NCBI RefSeq assembly: GCF_013363755.1
Contig: NZ_CP054840.1
Coordinates: forward strand, 1,481,501-1,545,500
Reading direction: 5' to 3'
Source: Comamonas antarctica
GTDB lineage: Bacteria; Pseudomonadota; Gammaproteobacteria; Burkholderiales; Burkholderiaceae_C
DNA length: 64,000 bases
Shown here: positions 36,660-48,469 of the stretch, piece after piece
How the letters are laid out: the number at the start of each line of letters is the position of its first letter
How positions within the stretch are numbered: the first letter of the stretch is position 1
Notes under the pieces: generated by a model
Databases searched by the model: none
What the model was told of the DNA's origin: nothing
What the model saw: only the letters and a program-made list of their open reading frames with translations
Translations under genes and position numbers: made by a program

Positions 36660-37247
36660 TCAAAGCAAAGGCATGGGCGCGCGTTCCTGCGGCACCCACA
36701 GCAGCTTGTCGGTATTGACGCCCGCCGCGCGTGCCTGCTGGAGCAGGTTGCTGCGGGCCTGTGCGTCGAGCGTGGGCGTGCGCGAAAGCACCCACGAGCG
36801 TGCGGCGCTCGAGCCCAACACCACCGCCCAGCGGTAGTCGGCGTCAATGGCAACGATGTTGTAGTCGCTGGGAAAGGCGCCTTGCGGCGAGAGCTTCATC
36901 GCGCCTTCGTGCGGCGAGCGCGCCGGCAGCGCCAGGCTTTCGCGCTTGGTCCATTGCCCGCTCGAGGTGTCGAGGCCGCGCTGCACCATGCTCAGCGAGC
37001 CGTCCGCATTGCTGCGGTGATACACGCCGGTCTGGATCAGGCCGCGCTCCGTGGGGTTGTCCATGCGCGCGAGGACATACCAGGGCCCGGCATACCGGGA
37101 GACATCGAAGTTCTGGACCACTTCCACCGCGCGCGCTGCGGAGTGCGTATGCGCGCCGAAGCTGCATGCCAGTACCAGGCTGCACAGCAGCCATGTCAGC
37201 AGCCAGTGGCGTGGCAGCTGGCTTGGGAGGGAAAAGGCAGCAGGCAT
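36660..37247 (-). CDS. Lipocalin family protein (Blc-like), probable lipoprotein
   Basis: This 195-residue protein has a hydrophobic N-terminus ending in SLVLACSF, a near-consensus lipobox that puts lipidation at Cys28. The lipocalin domain follows: NFDVSRYAGPWYVLARMD, YHRSNADGSLSMVQRG, YNIVAIDADYRWAVVLGS and WVLSRTPTLD. The start at 37247 follows GGGAG; a longer frame starts at 37307. It is a paralogue of the membrane-anchored lipocalin at 32325. It would sit in the outer membrane and bind lipids. It is probably cotranscribed with cbpA. Confidence 0.85.
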   Translation of the reverse strand: MPAAFSLPSQLPRHWLLTWLLCSLVLACSFGAHTHSAARAVEVVQNFDVSRYAGPWYVLARMDNPTERGLIQTGVYHRSNADGSLSMVQRGLDTSSGQWTKRESLALPARSPHEGAMKLSPQGAFPSDYNIVAIDADYRWAVVLGSSAARSWVLSRTPTLDAQARSNLLQQARAAGVNTDKLLWVPQERAPMPLL

Positions 37248-37437
37248 GGGCAACTCCCTGGACAGCCGCAAGGCGGCGTTTGAGGACAATGTATGCAGTG
37301 CTGGCATCAGGGCTTGTAGGCAATTGCTGGCTTGGGCTGTCGGTACGGGAAATCCGGGGTGCGGCCCTGGTTGTCCCTCTGTCCAGACTCGGGGACAGGC
37401 CGTAGATTCAAGACCGTTGCATCATGATAGGTGAGCC

Positions 37438-38238
37438 ATGGGGGGTATCAAGGAGAGGGTAAGGGGCAGGCCTGGTGGCACCTGGGGCGCACGCCTGCGG
37501 TGGGCTGCCGCCGTTGTGCTGGCTGGTCTGCTGCCGTGCGTGCAGGCCCAGGAGGTGGAGCCCGTCGACTCCATGGCGTGGCGCGTGAAGGCCTGCAGCG
37601 CCTGCCACGGCGACCGGGGGCGGGCCACGCCCGAGGGGTATTTCCCGCGCCTCGCCGGCAAGCCCGCGGACTATCTGTTCCGGCAGATGCAGAACTTCCG
37701 CGACGGCCGGCGCAACCATACGCAGATGCGCTATCTGATGGCCCATCTGAGCGACGATTACCTGCGCGAGATCGCCGGCTACTTCGCGCAGCGCGAGGTC
37801 CCCTATTCGCCACCGCTGGGCGCGCAGGCTTCGGCGCCGGTGCTGGCGCAGGGCAGGGCGCTGGTGCTGCAGGGTGACGCGACGCGCGCGCTGCCGGCAT
37901 GCGTCGCTTGCCACGGGCCGGCAATGACGGGCGTATTGCCGGCGGTGCCCGGGCTGCTGGGCCTGTCGCGCGACTATCTCAACAGCCAGCTGGGCGCCTG
38001 GCGCACCGGGGCGCGGCGCGCGCAGTCGCCGGATTGCATGTCCGAGATCGCGCGCAAGCTGTCGGTGCATGAGGTCGGCGCGATCTCGGCCTGGCTGGCC
38101 GCGCAGCCCGTGCCTTTGGGCGGCGCCCCGCTCGGCGGCAAGCCGCTGGCGCAACAGCCCGCGCCCGCGCCCATGGCCTGCGCGGGCCTGGAGGCCGCGC
38201 CGCCCGCAGCCGGGGCCACAGCGCGGGAGAAGCCATGA
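37438..38238 (+). CDS. Diheme cytochrome c (c4-like)
   Basis: This 266-residue exported protein (signal ending LLPCVQAQ) has two CxxCH heme sites, Cys53-His57 (CSACH) and Cys155-His159 (CVACH). Each belongs to a class I domain, as in cytochrome c4 and related proteins. MQNFRDGRRNHTQMRYLMAHL provides candidate Met ligands for the first heme. A Pro/Ala-rich tail ends the protein. The next gene, a triheme cytochrome, starts in its stop (ATGA), so both are made together. An electron-shuttle role in the periplasm is likely. No partner dehydrogenase is nearby. Confidence 0.9.
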   Translation: MGGIKERVRGRPGGTWGARLRWAAAVVLAGLLPCVQAQEVEPVDSMAWRVKACSACHGDRGRATPEGYFPRLAGKPADYLFRQMQNFRDGRRNHTQMRYLMAHLSDDYLREIAGYFAQREVPYSPPLGAQASAPVLAQGRALVLQGDATRALPACVACHGPAMTGVLPAVPGLLGLSRDYLNSQLGAWRTGARRAQSPDCMSEIARKLSVHEVGAISAWLAAQPVPLGGAPLGGKPLAQQPAPAPMACAGLEAAPPAAGATAREKP

Positions 38239-39506
38239 TGCGCACGCGCATAAGGCATGTGCTGGTGCTGCTGGCCGCCCTGCTCGTTGCCGGCGTGGCT
38301 GCCGTGGCCTGGCTCAATCTGCGCGGCGAGGCACCCGCGCCGCAGCTGCTGCGCGCATCCGGCGCTGCGACCGCGCCTGCAGACCCGACCGTCTTGGAGA
38401 AGGGCGCCTACCTGGCGCGCGCCGGCAATTGCATGGGCTGCCACACCGTGCCCGGCGGCGCGCAGTACGCGGGCGGACGCGGCATCGAGACGCCGTTTGG
38501 CATGGTCTATGCGCCCAATCTCACGCCCGACGCGGACACCGGCCTGGGCCGCTGGACACCCGATGCGTTCTGGCGCGCACTGCACCATGGCCGCTCGCTG
38601 GACGGCCGGCTGCTGTATCCCGCCTTTCCCTACCCGCAGTACACCCGCGTGCTGCGCGAGGATTCGGACGCGCTGTTTGCCTACCTGCAAAGCCTGGCGC
38701 CGGTCAAGGCGCCGGCCAAGCCCCATCAGCTGCAGTTTCCCTTCAACACCCAGGCCGCGCTCGCGGTCTGGCGCGCGCTGTATTTCCGCGCCGGAGCGTG
38801 GCAGCCGGCCGCCGGCGCCGCACCCGAGTGGAACCGCGGCGCCTATCTGGTGCAGGGCCTGGGCCATTGCGCCGCCTGCCATTCGGCGCGCAACCGCTGG
38901 GGCGGGCTGGCCCAGGAAGGCCTGCTGCTGGGCGGTGCGCTCGAAGGCTGGCACGCGCCCGCGCTGGGCGGCACGCAGATGCCGCAGCAGGAACTGGTGC
39001 AACTGCTGCAGACCGGTGTCGCTGCCACGGCCTCGGCCACCGGGCCGATGGCCGAAGTGGTGTTCGGCAGCACCCAGTACCTGTCCGGCGACGACCTGCG
39101 CGCCATGGCCACGTATCTGCAAACCCTGCCCGCACCGGTGCCTGCGGCAGCGCCCGTGGCGCGGGCCCGCGATGCCCCGCTGGGATCCAAGGTCTACGCC
39201 CAGCACTGCGCGCAGTGCCATGGCGAACAGGGCGAAGGGCGGCCTGGTGCTTTCGCGGCGCTGGCCGGCAACCGTGCCGTGACGCTGCAGGACCCGAGCA
39301 ACGTGGTGCGCATGGTGCTGCAAGGCGGCTACCCTCCGGCCACGGCGGGAAATCCCCGGCCCTATGGAATGCCCCCGTTTTCCCATCAACTGAGCGACGC
39401 GGAGGTGGCGGCGGTGTCTTCCTTTGTTCGACAATCCTGGGGCAACATGGCGCCAGCGGTTGGTACCATCGAGATTTATCGGGCCCGCGAGAAGCGCGGA
39501 CGCTGA
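38235..39506 (+). CDS. Triheme cytochrome c (dehydrogenase cytochrome-subunit type)
   Basis: This 423-residue protein has an N-terminal hydrophobic signal or anchor (HVLVLLAALLVAGVAAVAWL). Three CxxCH sites are at Cys66-His70 (CMGCH), Cys212-His216 (CAACH) and Cys325-His329 (CAQCH). The spacing and PFGMVYAPNLTPDADTGLGRW, HHGRSLDGRLLYPAFPYPQY and LGHCAACHSARN match the membrane cytochrome c subunits of alcohol, gluconate or aldehyde dehydrogenases. Such subunits pass electrons to ubiquinone or oxidase. The catalytic subunit gene is not in this window. Confidence 0.9.
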   Translation: MMRTRIRHVLVLLAALLVAGVAAVAWLNLRGEAPAPQLLRASGAATAPADPTVLEKGAYLARAGNCMGCHTVPGGAQYAGGRGIETPFGMVYAPNLTPDADTGLGRWTPDAFWRALHHGRSLDGRLLYPAFPYPQYTRVLREDSDALFAYLQSLAPVKAPAKPHQLQFPFNTQAALAVWRALYFRAGAWQPAAGAAPEWNRGAYLVQGLGHCAACHSARNRWGGLAQEGLLLGGALEGWHAPALGGTQMPQQELVQLLQTGVAATASATGPMAEVVFGSTQYLSGDDLRAMATYLQTLPAPVPAAAPVARARDAPLGSKVYAQHCAQCHGEQGEGRPGAFAALAGNRAVTLQDPSNVVRMVLQGGYPPATAGNPRPYGMPPFSHQLSDAEVAAVSSFVRQSWGNMAPAVGTIEIYRAREKRGR

Positions 39507-39521
39507 AGCAAAGGAATCGGA

Positions 39522-39887
39522 ATGGCGAGTGAGTCCCTGAAGCCGGGGCAATGGTTGGTGGTGTGCCTGTGCGCGCAGTGGTGCGGAACCTGCAAGGAAT
39601 ACCGCGAGGGTTTCGAGAAGCTGGCGCAGTCCCATCCCGAAGCGCGCTTTGTCTGGCTGGACATCGAAGACCGCGAGGACGTTGCCGGCGATCTCGACAT
39701 CGAAACCTTTCCCTCCCTCTTGATTTCCGACGCGCAGCACGCACGTTTCCTGGGCCCGCTGCTGCCGCAGCTGCCGGTGCTGGCGCGCCTGCTGCAGTCG
39801 TTGCAAGACGCCGGCCCGGCGCCGCAAGCCGTGTCCGCGACCGCGCAGGCATTGCGCGAACGCGTTCTCGCTGCCGACCTGGCCTGA
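39522..39887 (+). CDS. Thioredoxin-family protein
   Basis: This 121-residue protein has the thioredoxin active site WCGTC (Cys21-Cys24) and a following strand RFVWLDIEDREDVAGDLDIETFPSLLI, with the cis-Pro in TFPS. It has no signal peptide, so it is probably cytoplasmic. It follows the cytochrome genes by 15 bp and may be cotranscribed. A role in keeping heme-site cysteines reduced would need a periplasmic location and is not supported. Confidence 0.85.
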   Translation: MASESLKPGQWLVVCLCAQWCGTCKEYREGFEKLAQSHPEARFVWLDIEDREDVAGDLDIETFPSLLISDAQHARFLGPLLPQLPVLARLLQSLQDAGPAPQAVSATAQALRERVLAADLA

Positions 39888-39952
39888 GCCAAGTACCCCG
39901 CCGGCAGGCCATGCCGGCCGCCTGGATGCAAGCCCCGACAATGGTTTGCGGG

Positions 39953-39958
39953 TACAAT
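39953..39958 (+). promoter_or_regulatory. Candidate -10 element of the rimP-nusA-infB operon
   Basis: TACAAT preceded by GGG lies 137 bp before the rimP GTG and just before the nested leader hairpin. No good -35 is seen 17 bp upstream. A similar GGGTACAAT precedes guaB (51970), which supports a common promoter style. Confidence 0.45.
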
Positions 39959-39960
39959 AT

Positions 39961-40015
39961 GCAACTCACGACCAAGCGGGCGGGTACATACCGCCCGTTT
40001 TTTTTGGTCGGTTGC
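39961..40015 (+). terminator. Nested leader hairpin with terminator in front of rimP-nusA-infB
   Basis: The core stem CGGGCGG (39977-39983) / CCGCCCG (39991-39997) is followed by eight T, an intrinsic terminator. Outside it, CGACCAA (39969-39975) pairs with TTGGTCG (40004-40010) and GCAAC (39961-39965) with GTTGC (40011-40015). The U-run is thus partly engaged in an outer stem that flanks the terminator. It lies in the long leader before rimP and may act as an attenuator of the operon. It could also simply end transcripts from upstream genes. Confidence 0.7.
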
Positions 40016-40094
40016 ATTTGTAGCTCGAAGCTGTCGGATGGGTTTTCCGGGGGTTATCGGGTTTTTTGTATTTGCAAGATGGAATTGGATACAC

Positions 40095-40676
40095 GTGGCA
40101 CTACAGCAAATCGTTGAAGAAACAGTCGCAGGCCTGGGCTATGACCTGGTGGAGATCGAACGCTCCGCGGGCGGGCTGCTGCGCGTCACCATCGATTTGC
40201 CATGGCAGCAGCCCACCCCCGAGACGCAGGAACTGCCAGAGCAGTTCATCACCGTCGAAGACTGCGAGAAGGTCACGCGCCAGCTGCAGTTCGCGCTCGA
40301 GGTCGATGGCGCCGAATACAAGCGCCTGGAAGTCTCGTCGCCGGGCATCGACCGGCCGCTGCGCCATGAACAGGATTTCGTGCGCTTCGAGGGCTCGGTC
40401 ATCGATCTGACGCTCAAGCAGCCCATGGGCGAGGCGGCCGCTGGCCAGGTCAGCGCTAACCGCAAGAAATTCCGCGGCACGCTCGAGCGCAGCGAGTCCG
40501 GAGGCTGGCAGATCGTCTGGAGCGATGAGCCGGCCGTCAAGCCGGGCCAGCGCGTCAGCAAGAAGCGCGTGCCCGCGCCCTTGCAGGCACTGGGCTTCAC
40601 GCTCGACGAGCTGCGCGATGCGCGCCTTGCGCCGCTGGTGGACTTCAAGGGCAGGGCAGGCAAGGCCGCCTCGTAG
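40095..40676 (+). CDS. rimP: Ribosome maturation factor RimP
   Basis: This 193-residue protein starts at GTG 40095 (VALQQIVEETVAGLGYDLVE), where RimP homology begins. The frame extends upstream into the leader without homology. Further matches are LLRVTIDLPW, ITVEDCEKVTRQL and LEVSSPGIDRPLRHEQDFVRF, the core motif of the family. RimP assists 30S subunit maturation. An insertion around GEAAAGQVSANRKKF in the C-terminal SH3-like domain is typical for this lineage. It is the first gene of the rimP-nusA-infB-rbfA-truB-typA block. Confidence 0.94.
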   Translation: MALQQIVEETVAGLGYDLVEIERSAGGLLRVTIDLPWQQPTPETQELPEQFITVEDCEKVTRQLQFALEVDGAEYKRLEVSSPGIDRPLRHEQDFVRFEGSVIDLTLKQPMGEAAAGQVSANRKKFRGTLERSESGGWQIVWSDEPAVKPGQRVSKKRVPAPLQALGFTLDELRDARLAPLVDFKGRAGKAAS

Positions 40677-40767
40677 GCGGCTGCGCTGCGGGTCAAATAG
40701 CAGGGGGGCAAAGCGGATGCGTCAGGGTGGTGCCCCCTCGGAGTGATTGAAATAGGAGAGTCATCGC

Positions 40768-42252
40768 ATGAATCGCGAATTGTTGATGTTGGTAGAGGCC
40801 ATTTCGCGCGAGAAGAACGTCGAGCGCGATGTGGTCTTTGGTGCCGTGGAATTGGCGCTGGCCCAGGCCACGAAGAAGCTGTACCAGGGCGAAGTGGATA
40901 TCCGCGTGGCCATCGACCGTGATAGCGGTGATTACGACACCTTCCGTCGCTGGCTGGTGGTGCCCGATGACGCGGGCCTGCAGAACCCCGAAGCCGAGGA
41001 AATGCTGATGGACGCGCAAGACCGCGTTCCCGGCATCGAGGTCGGCGAACACATTGAAGAAGAAGTCGAGTCGGTGCCCATCGGCCGCATCGGCGCGATG
41101 GCGGCCAAGCAGGTCATCCTGCAGAAGATCCGTGACGCCGAGCGCGAGATGCTGCTCAACGATTTCATGGCGCGCGGCGAGAAGATCTTCACCGGCACCG
41201 TCAAGCGCATGGACAAGGGCGACATCATCGTCGAAGGCGGCCGCGTCGAAGGCCGCCTGCGCCGCAGCGAGATGATCCCCAAGGAAAACCTGCGCAATGG
41301 CGACCGCGTGCGCGCCATGATCATGGAAGTCGACCTGACGCTGCGCGGCGCGCCGATCATCCTGTCGCGTTCGGCGCCCGAATTCATGGTGGAGCTGTTC
41401 CGCAATGAAGTGCCCGAGATCGAGCAAGGCCTGCTGGAAATCAAGAGCTGCGCCCGCGATCCCGGCAGCCGTGCGAAAATCGCCGTCATCTCGCATGACA
41501 AGCGCGTCGACCCGATCGGCACCTGCGTCGGCGTGCGCGGCACGCGGGTGAACGCCGTGACCAACGAGCTGGCCGGCGAGCGCGTCGACATCGTGCTGTG
41601 GTCCGAAGATCCGGCCCAGTTCGTGATCGGTGCGCTGGCTCCCGCCAACGTGTCGTCCATCGTGGTGGACGAAGAGAAACATGCCATGGACGTGGTCGTC
41701 GACGAGGAAAACCTCGCCATCGCCATCGGCCGCGGCGGCCAGAACGTTCGCCTGGCCTCCGACCTCACCGGTTGGAAGATCAACATCATGGACGCAGCCG
41801 AGTCTGCGCAAAAACAGGCCGACGAGACCGACACGGCGCGTCGCCTGTTCATGGAGAACCTGGATGTGGACGAGGAAATCGCCGACATCCTGATCGAAGA
41901 AGGTTTCGCCAGCCTGGAAGAGGTGGCCTACGTGCCGCTGCAGGAAATGCTGGAGATCGAAAGCTTCGACGAAGACACCGTGAACGAGCTGCGGGCGCGT
42001 GCCAAGGACGCCTTGCTCACGATGGAAATCGCACGCGAGGAAAATGTCGACAAGGTTTCGCAGGATCTGCGCGACCTCGAGGGCCTGACCCCTGAACTGG
42101 TGGCCAAGCTGGCCGACGGTGGCGTGCATACACGGGATGACTTGGCCGATCTGGCCATTGACGAACTGACCGAACTGACCGGGCAGTCTGCCGACGAAGC
42201 GAAAGCTTTGATCATGAAGGCACGTGAACACTGGTTCACCGGGCAAGAGTAA
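40768..42252 (+). CDS. nusA: Transcription termination/antitermination factor NusA
   Basis: This 494-residue protein has an N-terminal RNA-polymerase-binding domain ([19 protein letters not shown]), an S1 domain ([20 protein letters not shown]) and two KH domains ([35 protein letters not shown]). Two C-terminal acidic repeats are also present ([38 protein letters not shown]). The double C-terminal repeat is the arrangement in E. coli and other proteobacteria. AGGAGAG precedes the ATG. It modulates pausing, termination and rRNA antitermination, and in E. coli autoregulates its operon. Confidence 0.97.
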   Translation: MNRELLMLVEAISREKNVERDVVFGAVELALAQATKKLYQGEVDIRVAIDRDSGDYDTFRRWLVVPDDAGLQNPEAEEMLMDAQDRVPGIEVGEHIEEEVESVPIGRIGAMAAKQVILQKIRDAEREMLLNDFMARGEKIFTGTVKRMDKGDIIVEGGRVEGRLRRSEMIPKENLRNGDRVRAMIMEVDLTLRGAPIILSRSAPEFMVELFRNEVPEIEQGLLEIKSCARDPGSRAKIAVISHDKRVDPIGTCVGVRGTRVNAVTNELAGERVDIVLWSEDPAQFVIGALAPANVSSIVVDEEKHAMDVVVDEENLAIAIGRGGQNVRLASDLTGWKINIMDAAESAQKQADETDTARRLFMENLDVDEEIADILIEEGFASLEEVAYVPLQEMLEIESFDEDTVNELRARAKDALLTMEIAREENVDKVSQDLRDLEGLTPELVAKLADGGVHTRDDLADLAIDELTELTGQSADEAKALIMKAREHWFTGQE

Positions 42253-42276
42253 AGGTCAGGGAGGAACGAACCAAAT

Positions 42277-45141
<2,865 letters not shown>

Positions 45142-45144
45142 TCG

Positions 45145-45516
45145 ATGGCTGCCAAGAAACGCGCTGCGCCGAATCGCAGCTTCAAGGTCTCCGACCAGAT
45201 CCAGCGCGATCTGTCGGAGCTGATCGCCCGGGAACTGAAGGACCCGCGCGTGGGCATGATCACCCTGCAAGGGGTGGAGGTCACACCCGACTATGCCCAC
45301 GCCAAGGTGTTCTTCAGCGTCCTCACGGGAGATCCCGACCAGGCGCTCGAAGGCCTGAACCAGGCCGCGGGCTTTCTGCGCAACGGCCTGTTCAAGCGCC
45401 TGCATATCCACACCGTGCCGACGCTGCACTTCGTCTACGACCGTACGACGGAGCGCGCGTCCGACATGAACGCCTTGATCGCCAAGGCGGTTTCTTCGCG
45501 CGCGAAAGAAGATTGA
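45145..45516 (+). CDS. rbfA: Ribosome-binding factor A
   Basis: This 123-residue KH-like protein shows [47 protein letters not shown] and [23 protein letters not shown], all typical of RbfA. It binds the 5' helix of 16S rRNA during 30S maturation. It starts 3 bp after infB, so it is translationally linked. Confidence 0.95.
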   Translation: MAAKKRAAPNRSFKVSDQIQRDLSELIARELKDPRVGMITLQGVEVTPDYAHAKVFFSVLTGDPDQALEGLNQAAGFLRNGLFKRLHIHTVPTLHFVYDRTTERASDMNALIAKAVSSRAKED

Positions 45517-45518
45517 GC

Positions 45519-46511
45519 ATGAACGCGCCACGCACCAGGGTGCAGCGCCGCCCTGTGCATGGGGTGTTGCTGCTCGACAAACCGCTGGGGTTTTCCAGCA
45601 ATGACGCTTTGCAGAAGGTGAAGTGGTTGTTGCGCGCGGAAAAAGCCGGACACACCGGCACCCTCGATCCACTGGCCAGCGGCGTTCTGCCGCTGTGCTT
45701 TGGCGCCGCCACCAAGTTCAGCCAGCTGCAGCTTGAAGCCGCCAAGACCTATGTCGCCATTGCCCGACTGGGCACGACCACGACCACTGCCGATGCGGAG
45801 GGCGAGGTGGTGCGCGAGCGGCCCGTGGACCTCGCCGCGTTCACGCCCGGGCGGCTGCAGGCCGTGGCCGCGCAGTTCACCGGCGCGATCTCGCAGGTGC
45901 CGCCGATGCACAGCGCCTTGAAAAAGGATGGCAAGGCGCTCTACGAATATGCGCGCGAAGGCATAGAGATCGAGCGCCCCGCGCGTGCGGTCACGATCCA
46001 CGCGCTGGCCGTGAGCCTGTGCGAGGACGCGGACGGTTTTGCCGCCGTGAAGCTGGTCGTGACCTGCAGCAAAGGCACTTATATCCGCACCCTGGGTGAG
46101 GATATCGGTGAGGCCCTGGGCTGCGGTGCGCACCTGCGCTTCCTGCGCCGCACCGACACCGGTGGACTGGGGCTGGATGGCTGCGTCACGCTCGAAGCGC
46201 TCGAAGCGATGGACGAAGAACAGCGCTTGTTGCAGGTACAACCGCCGCAACTGTTGTTGCATGAACACACGCCGGTCACGCTGAGCGAGTACGATGCCGG
46301 ACGTTTTCTGTCGGGCATGCGCCGCTCGGGCGACTGGCCGGATGCCGACGCCGTGGCCGTCTACGGTGCGCAACCCCACGCTTTATTGGGAGTAGGCCAT
46401 GTGCGGGCCGGGGAACTGATTCCCGACCGCCTGCTGAGCCCCTTGGAAATTCAACAAATTTTGGAAGGCACGCCGCGCCCAACAGACCGCGGCATTTTGG
46501 AAACTTTATGA
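45519..46511 (+). CDS. truB: tRNA pseudouridine(55) synthase TruB
   Basis: This 330-residue enzyme makes pseudouridine 55 in the T-loop of tRNAs. It has HGVLLLDKPLGFSSNDALQ, the catalytic Asp in GHTGTLDPLASGVL, and CSKGTYIRTLGEDIGEALG. The ATG at 45519 lies 2 bp after the rbfA stop; a TTG two codons upstream is also open but less likely. It ends in a 4-base overlap with typA. Confidence 0.95.
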   Translation: MNAPRTRVQRRPVHGVLLLDKPLGFSSNDALQKVKWLLRAEKAGHTGTLDPLASGVLPLCFGAATKFSQLQLEAAKTYVAIARLGTTTTTADAEGEVVRERPVDLAAFTPGRLQAVAAQFTGAISQVPPMHSALKKDGKALYEYAREGIEIERPARAVTIHALAVSLCEDADGFAAVKLVVTCSKGTYIRTLGEDIGEALGCGAHLRFLRRTDTGGLGLDGCVTLEALEAMDEEQRLLQVQPPQLLLHEHTPVTLSEYDAGRFLSGMRRSGDWPDADAVAVYGAQPHALLGVGHVRAGELIPDRLLSPLEIQQILEGTPRPTDRGILETL

Positions 46512-48328
46512 GTACACAAATCCGCAACATCGCAATCATCGCGCACGTTGACCACGGCAAAACCACCATGGTCGACCAGCTGCTGCGCCAGTCCGGCACG
46601 TTTGCCGAACATGAGAAGGTGGTCGACACCGTCATGGACAACAATGCCATCGAGCGCGAGCGCGGCATTACCATCCTGGCGAAGAACTGCGCCGTGAGCT
46701 GGGAAGGCACCCACATCAACATCCTCGACACGCCCGGTCACGCGGACTTCGGCGGTGAAGTCGAGCGCGCGCTGTCCATGGTCGACGGCGTGGTGCTGCT
46801 GATCGACGCGCAGGAAGGCCCCATGCCCCAGACGCGCTTCGTGACCAAGAAGGCGCTGGCCCTGGGTCTCAAGCCCATCGTCGTGGTCAACAAGGTGGAC
46901 AAGCCCGGTGCGCGTCCCGACTACGTGGTCAACGCCGCTTTCGACCTGTTCGACAAGCTCGGCGCGACCGATGAGCAGCTCGATTTCCCCGTGGTCTACG
47001 CCTCGGGCATCAACGGCTGGTCGTCGACCGAAGAAGGCGCTCCCGGGGAGCAGTGGGGCCAGGACATGTCCGCCCTGTTCAACACCATCCTGAGCCATGT
47101 GCCTTCGGTGCAGGGCGACGCGACGGCCCCGCTGCAAATGCAGGTGTCGGCGCTCGACTACTCGACCTTCGTCGGCCGTATCGGCGTGGGCCGCATCACC
47201 CAGGGCACGATCAAGATGGGCCAGGAAGTCCAGATCATGGCCGGTCCCGAAGGCAAGCCCTACAAGGGCAAGATCAACCAGATCCACAAGTTCCAGGGTA
47301 TCGACCGCGTGCAGGTCAACGAAGCCGGCCCCAGCGACATCGTGCTGGTCAACGGTATCGAGAACCTGGGCATCGGTGAAACCATCACCGATCCGCTGAA
47401 TCCGCAGCCCCTGCCCATGCTCAAGATCGATGAACCGACCTTGACCATGAACTTCTGCGTGAACAACTCGCCTCTGGCCGGCCGTGAAGGCAAGTTCGTG
47501 ACGAGCCGCCAGATCTGGGACCGCCTGCAAAAGGAACTGCGTTCGAACGTGGCCCTGCGCGTCAAGGAAACCGACGAAGACGGCATTTTCGAAGTGTCCG
47601 GCCGCGGCGAACTGCACCTGACGATTCTGCTGGAAGAAATGCGCCGCGAAGGCTATGAACTCGCAGTGTCCAAGCCGCGCGTCGTGTTCCGCGAAATCAA
47701 CGGTGAGAAGCACGAGCCTATCGAGCTGGTCACGGCTGACGTCGAGGAAACCAGCCAGGGCGGCGTGATGCAGGCCTTGGGCGAGCGCAAGGGCGAACTG
47801 GTCAACATGGAGTCCGACGGCCGTGGCCGCGTGCGCCTTGAGTACCGCATTCCGGCGCGTGGCCTTATCGGCTTCACCAACGAATTCCTGAACCTGACCC
47901 GTGGTTCTGGCCTGATCTCGAACATCTTCGACAGCTACGAACCGCACAAGGGCGACATCGGCGGCCGCAAGAACGGCGTGCTGATCTCCATGGACGACGG
48001 TGAAATCTTCACCTACGCCCTGGGCAAGCTCGACGACCGCGGCCGCATGTTCGTCAAGGCCAACGATCCGGTGTACGAAGGCATGATCATCGGTATCCAC
48101 AGCCGTGACAACGACCTGGTGGTCAACGCCACGCGCACCAAGCAGCTGACCAACTTCCGTGTCTCGGGCAAGGAAGACGCGATCAAGATCACCCCCCCGA
48201 TCGACCTGTCGCTGGAATACGGCGTCGAGTTCATCGAGGAAGACGAACTGGTCGAGATCACGCCCAAGAGCATTCGCGTGCGCAAGCGCCACCTCAAGGA
48301 AAGCGATCGCAAGCGTGCCTCGCGTTGA
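46508..48328 (+). CDS. typA: Translational GTPase TypA/BipA
   Basis: This 606-residue GTPase has all G motifs: [40 protein letters not shown] and [12 protein letters not shown]. It has an EF-G-like C-terminal part ([32 protein letters not shown]). The TypA-specific [19 protein letters not shown] and KAITLTPPI-like [19 protein letters not shown] stretches are also present. It acts in 50S assembly and stress adaptation. The ATG overlaps the truB stop (ATGA), and a strong terminator follows, closing the operon. Confidence 0.97.
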   Translation: MSTQIRNIAIIAHVDHGKTTMVDQLLRQSGTFAEHEKVVDTVMDNNAIERERGITILAKNCAVSWEGTHINILDTPGHADFGGEVERALSMVDGVVLLIDAQEGPMPQTRFVTKKALALGLKPIVVVNKVDKPGARPDYVVNAAFDLFDKLGATDEQLDFPVVYASGINGWSSTEEGAPGEQWGQDMSALFNTILSHVPSVQGDATAPLQMQVSALDYSTFVGRIGVGRITQGTIKMGQEVQIMAGPEGKPYKGKINQIHKFQGIDRVQVNEAGPSDIVLVNGIENLGIGETITDPLNPQPLPMLKIDEPTLTMNFCVNNSPLAGREGKFVTSRQIWDRLQKELRSNVALRVKETDEDGIFEVSGRGELHLTILLEEMRREGYELAVSKPRVVFREINGEKHEPIELVTADVEETSQGGVMQALGERKGELVNMESDGRGRVRLEYRIPARGLIGFTNEFLNLTRGSGLISNIFDSYEPHKGDIGGRKNGVLISMDDGEIFTYALGKLDDRGRMFVKANDPVYEGMIIGIHSRDNDLVVNATRTKQLTNFRVSGKEDAIKITPPIDLSLEYGVEFIEEDELVEITPKSIRVRKRHLKESDRKRASR

Positions 48329-48344
48329 TACGCTTCGCGTTCAC

Positions 48345-48373
48345 AAAAAAAGCCGCCGTGTGCGGCTTTTTTT
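48345..48373 (+). terminator. Intrinsic terminator after typA
   Basis: A-run plus GCCGC (48352-48356), loop CGTGT, GCGGC (48362-48366), then seven T. The A- and T-runs pair too, giving a 12-bp stem. It lies 17 bp after the typA stop and closes the rimP-typA operon. Confidence 0.93.
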
Positions 48374-48469
48374 GCGTCTGCGACAGGGTGAAGGGTGCGG
48401 CCTCGGTTAAGGTTTAAGCTTGGCGCGCAGCCATGGGGCTGCGCTCGATCACTGCTAGAGGAACACAAG

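Noticed and set aside
39888..40094. tRNA gene in front of rimP, as in E. coli (metY)
   Set aside because: No cloverleaf, T-loop GTTCRANNC or acceptor stem could be formed; the structure is a terminator-type hairpin.
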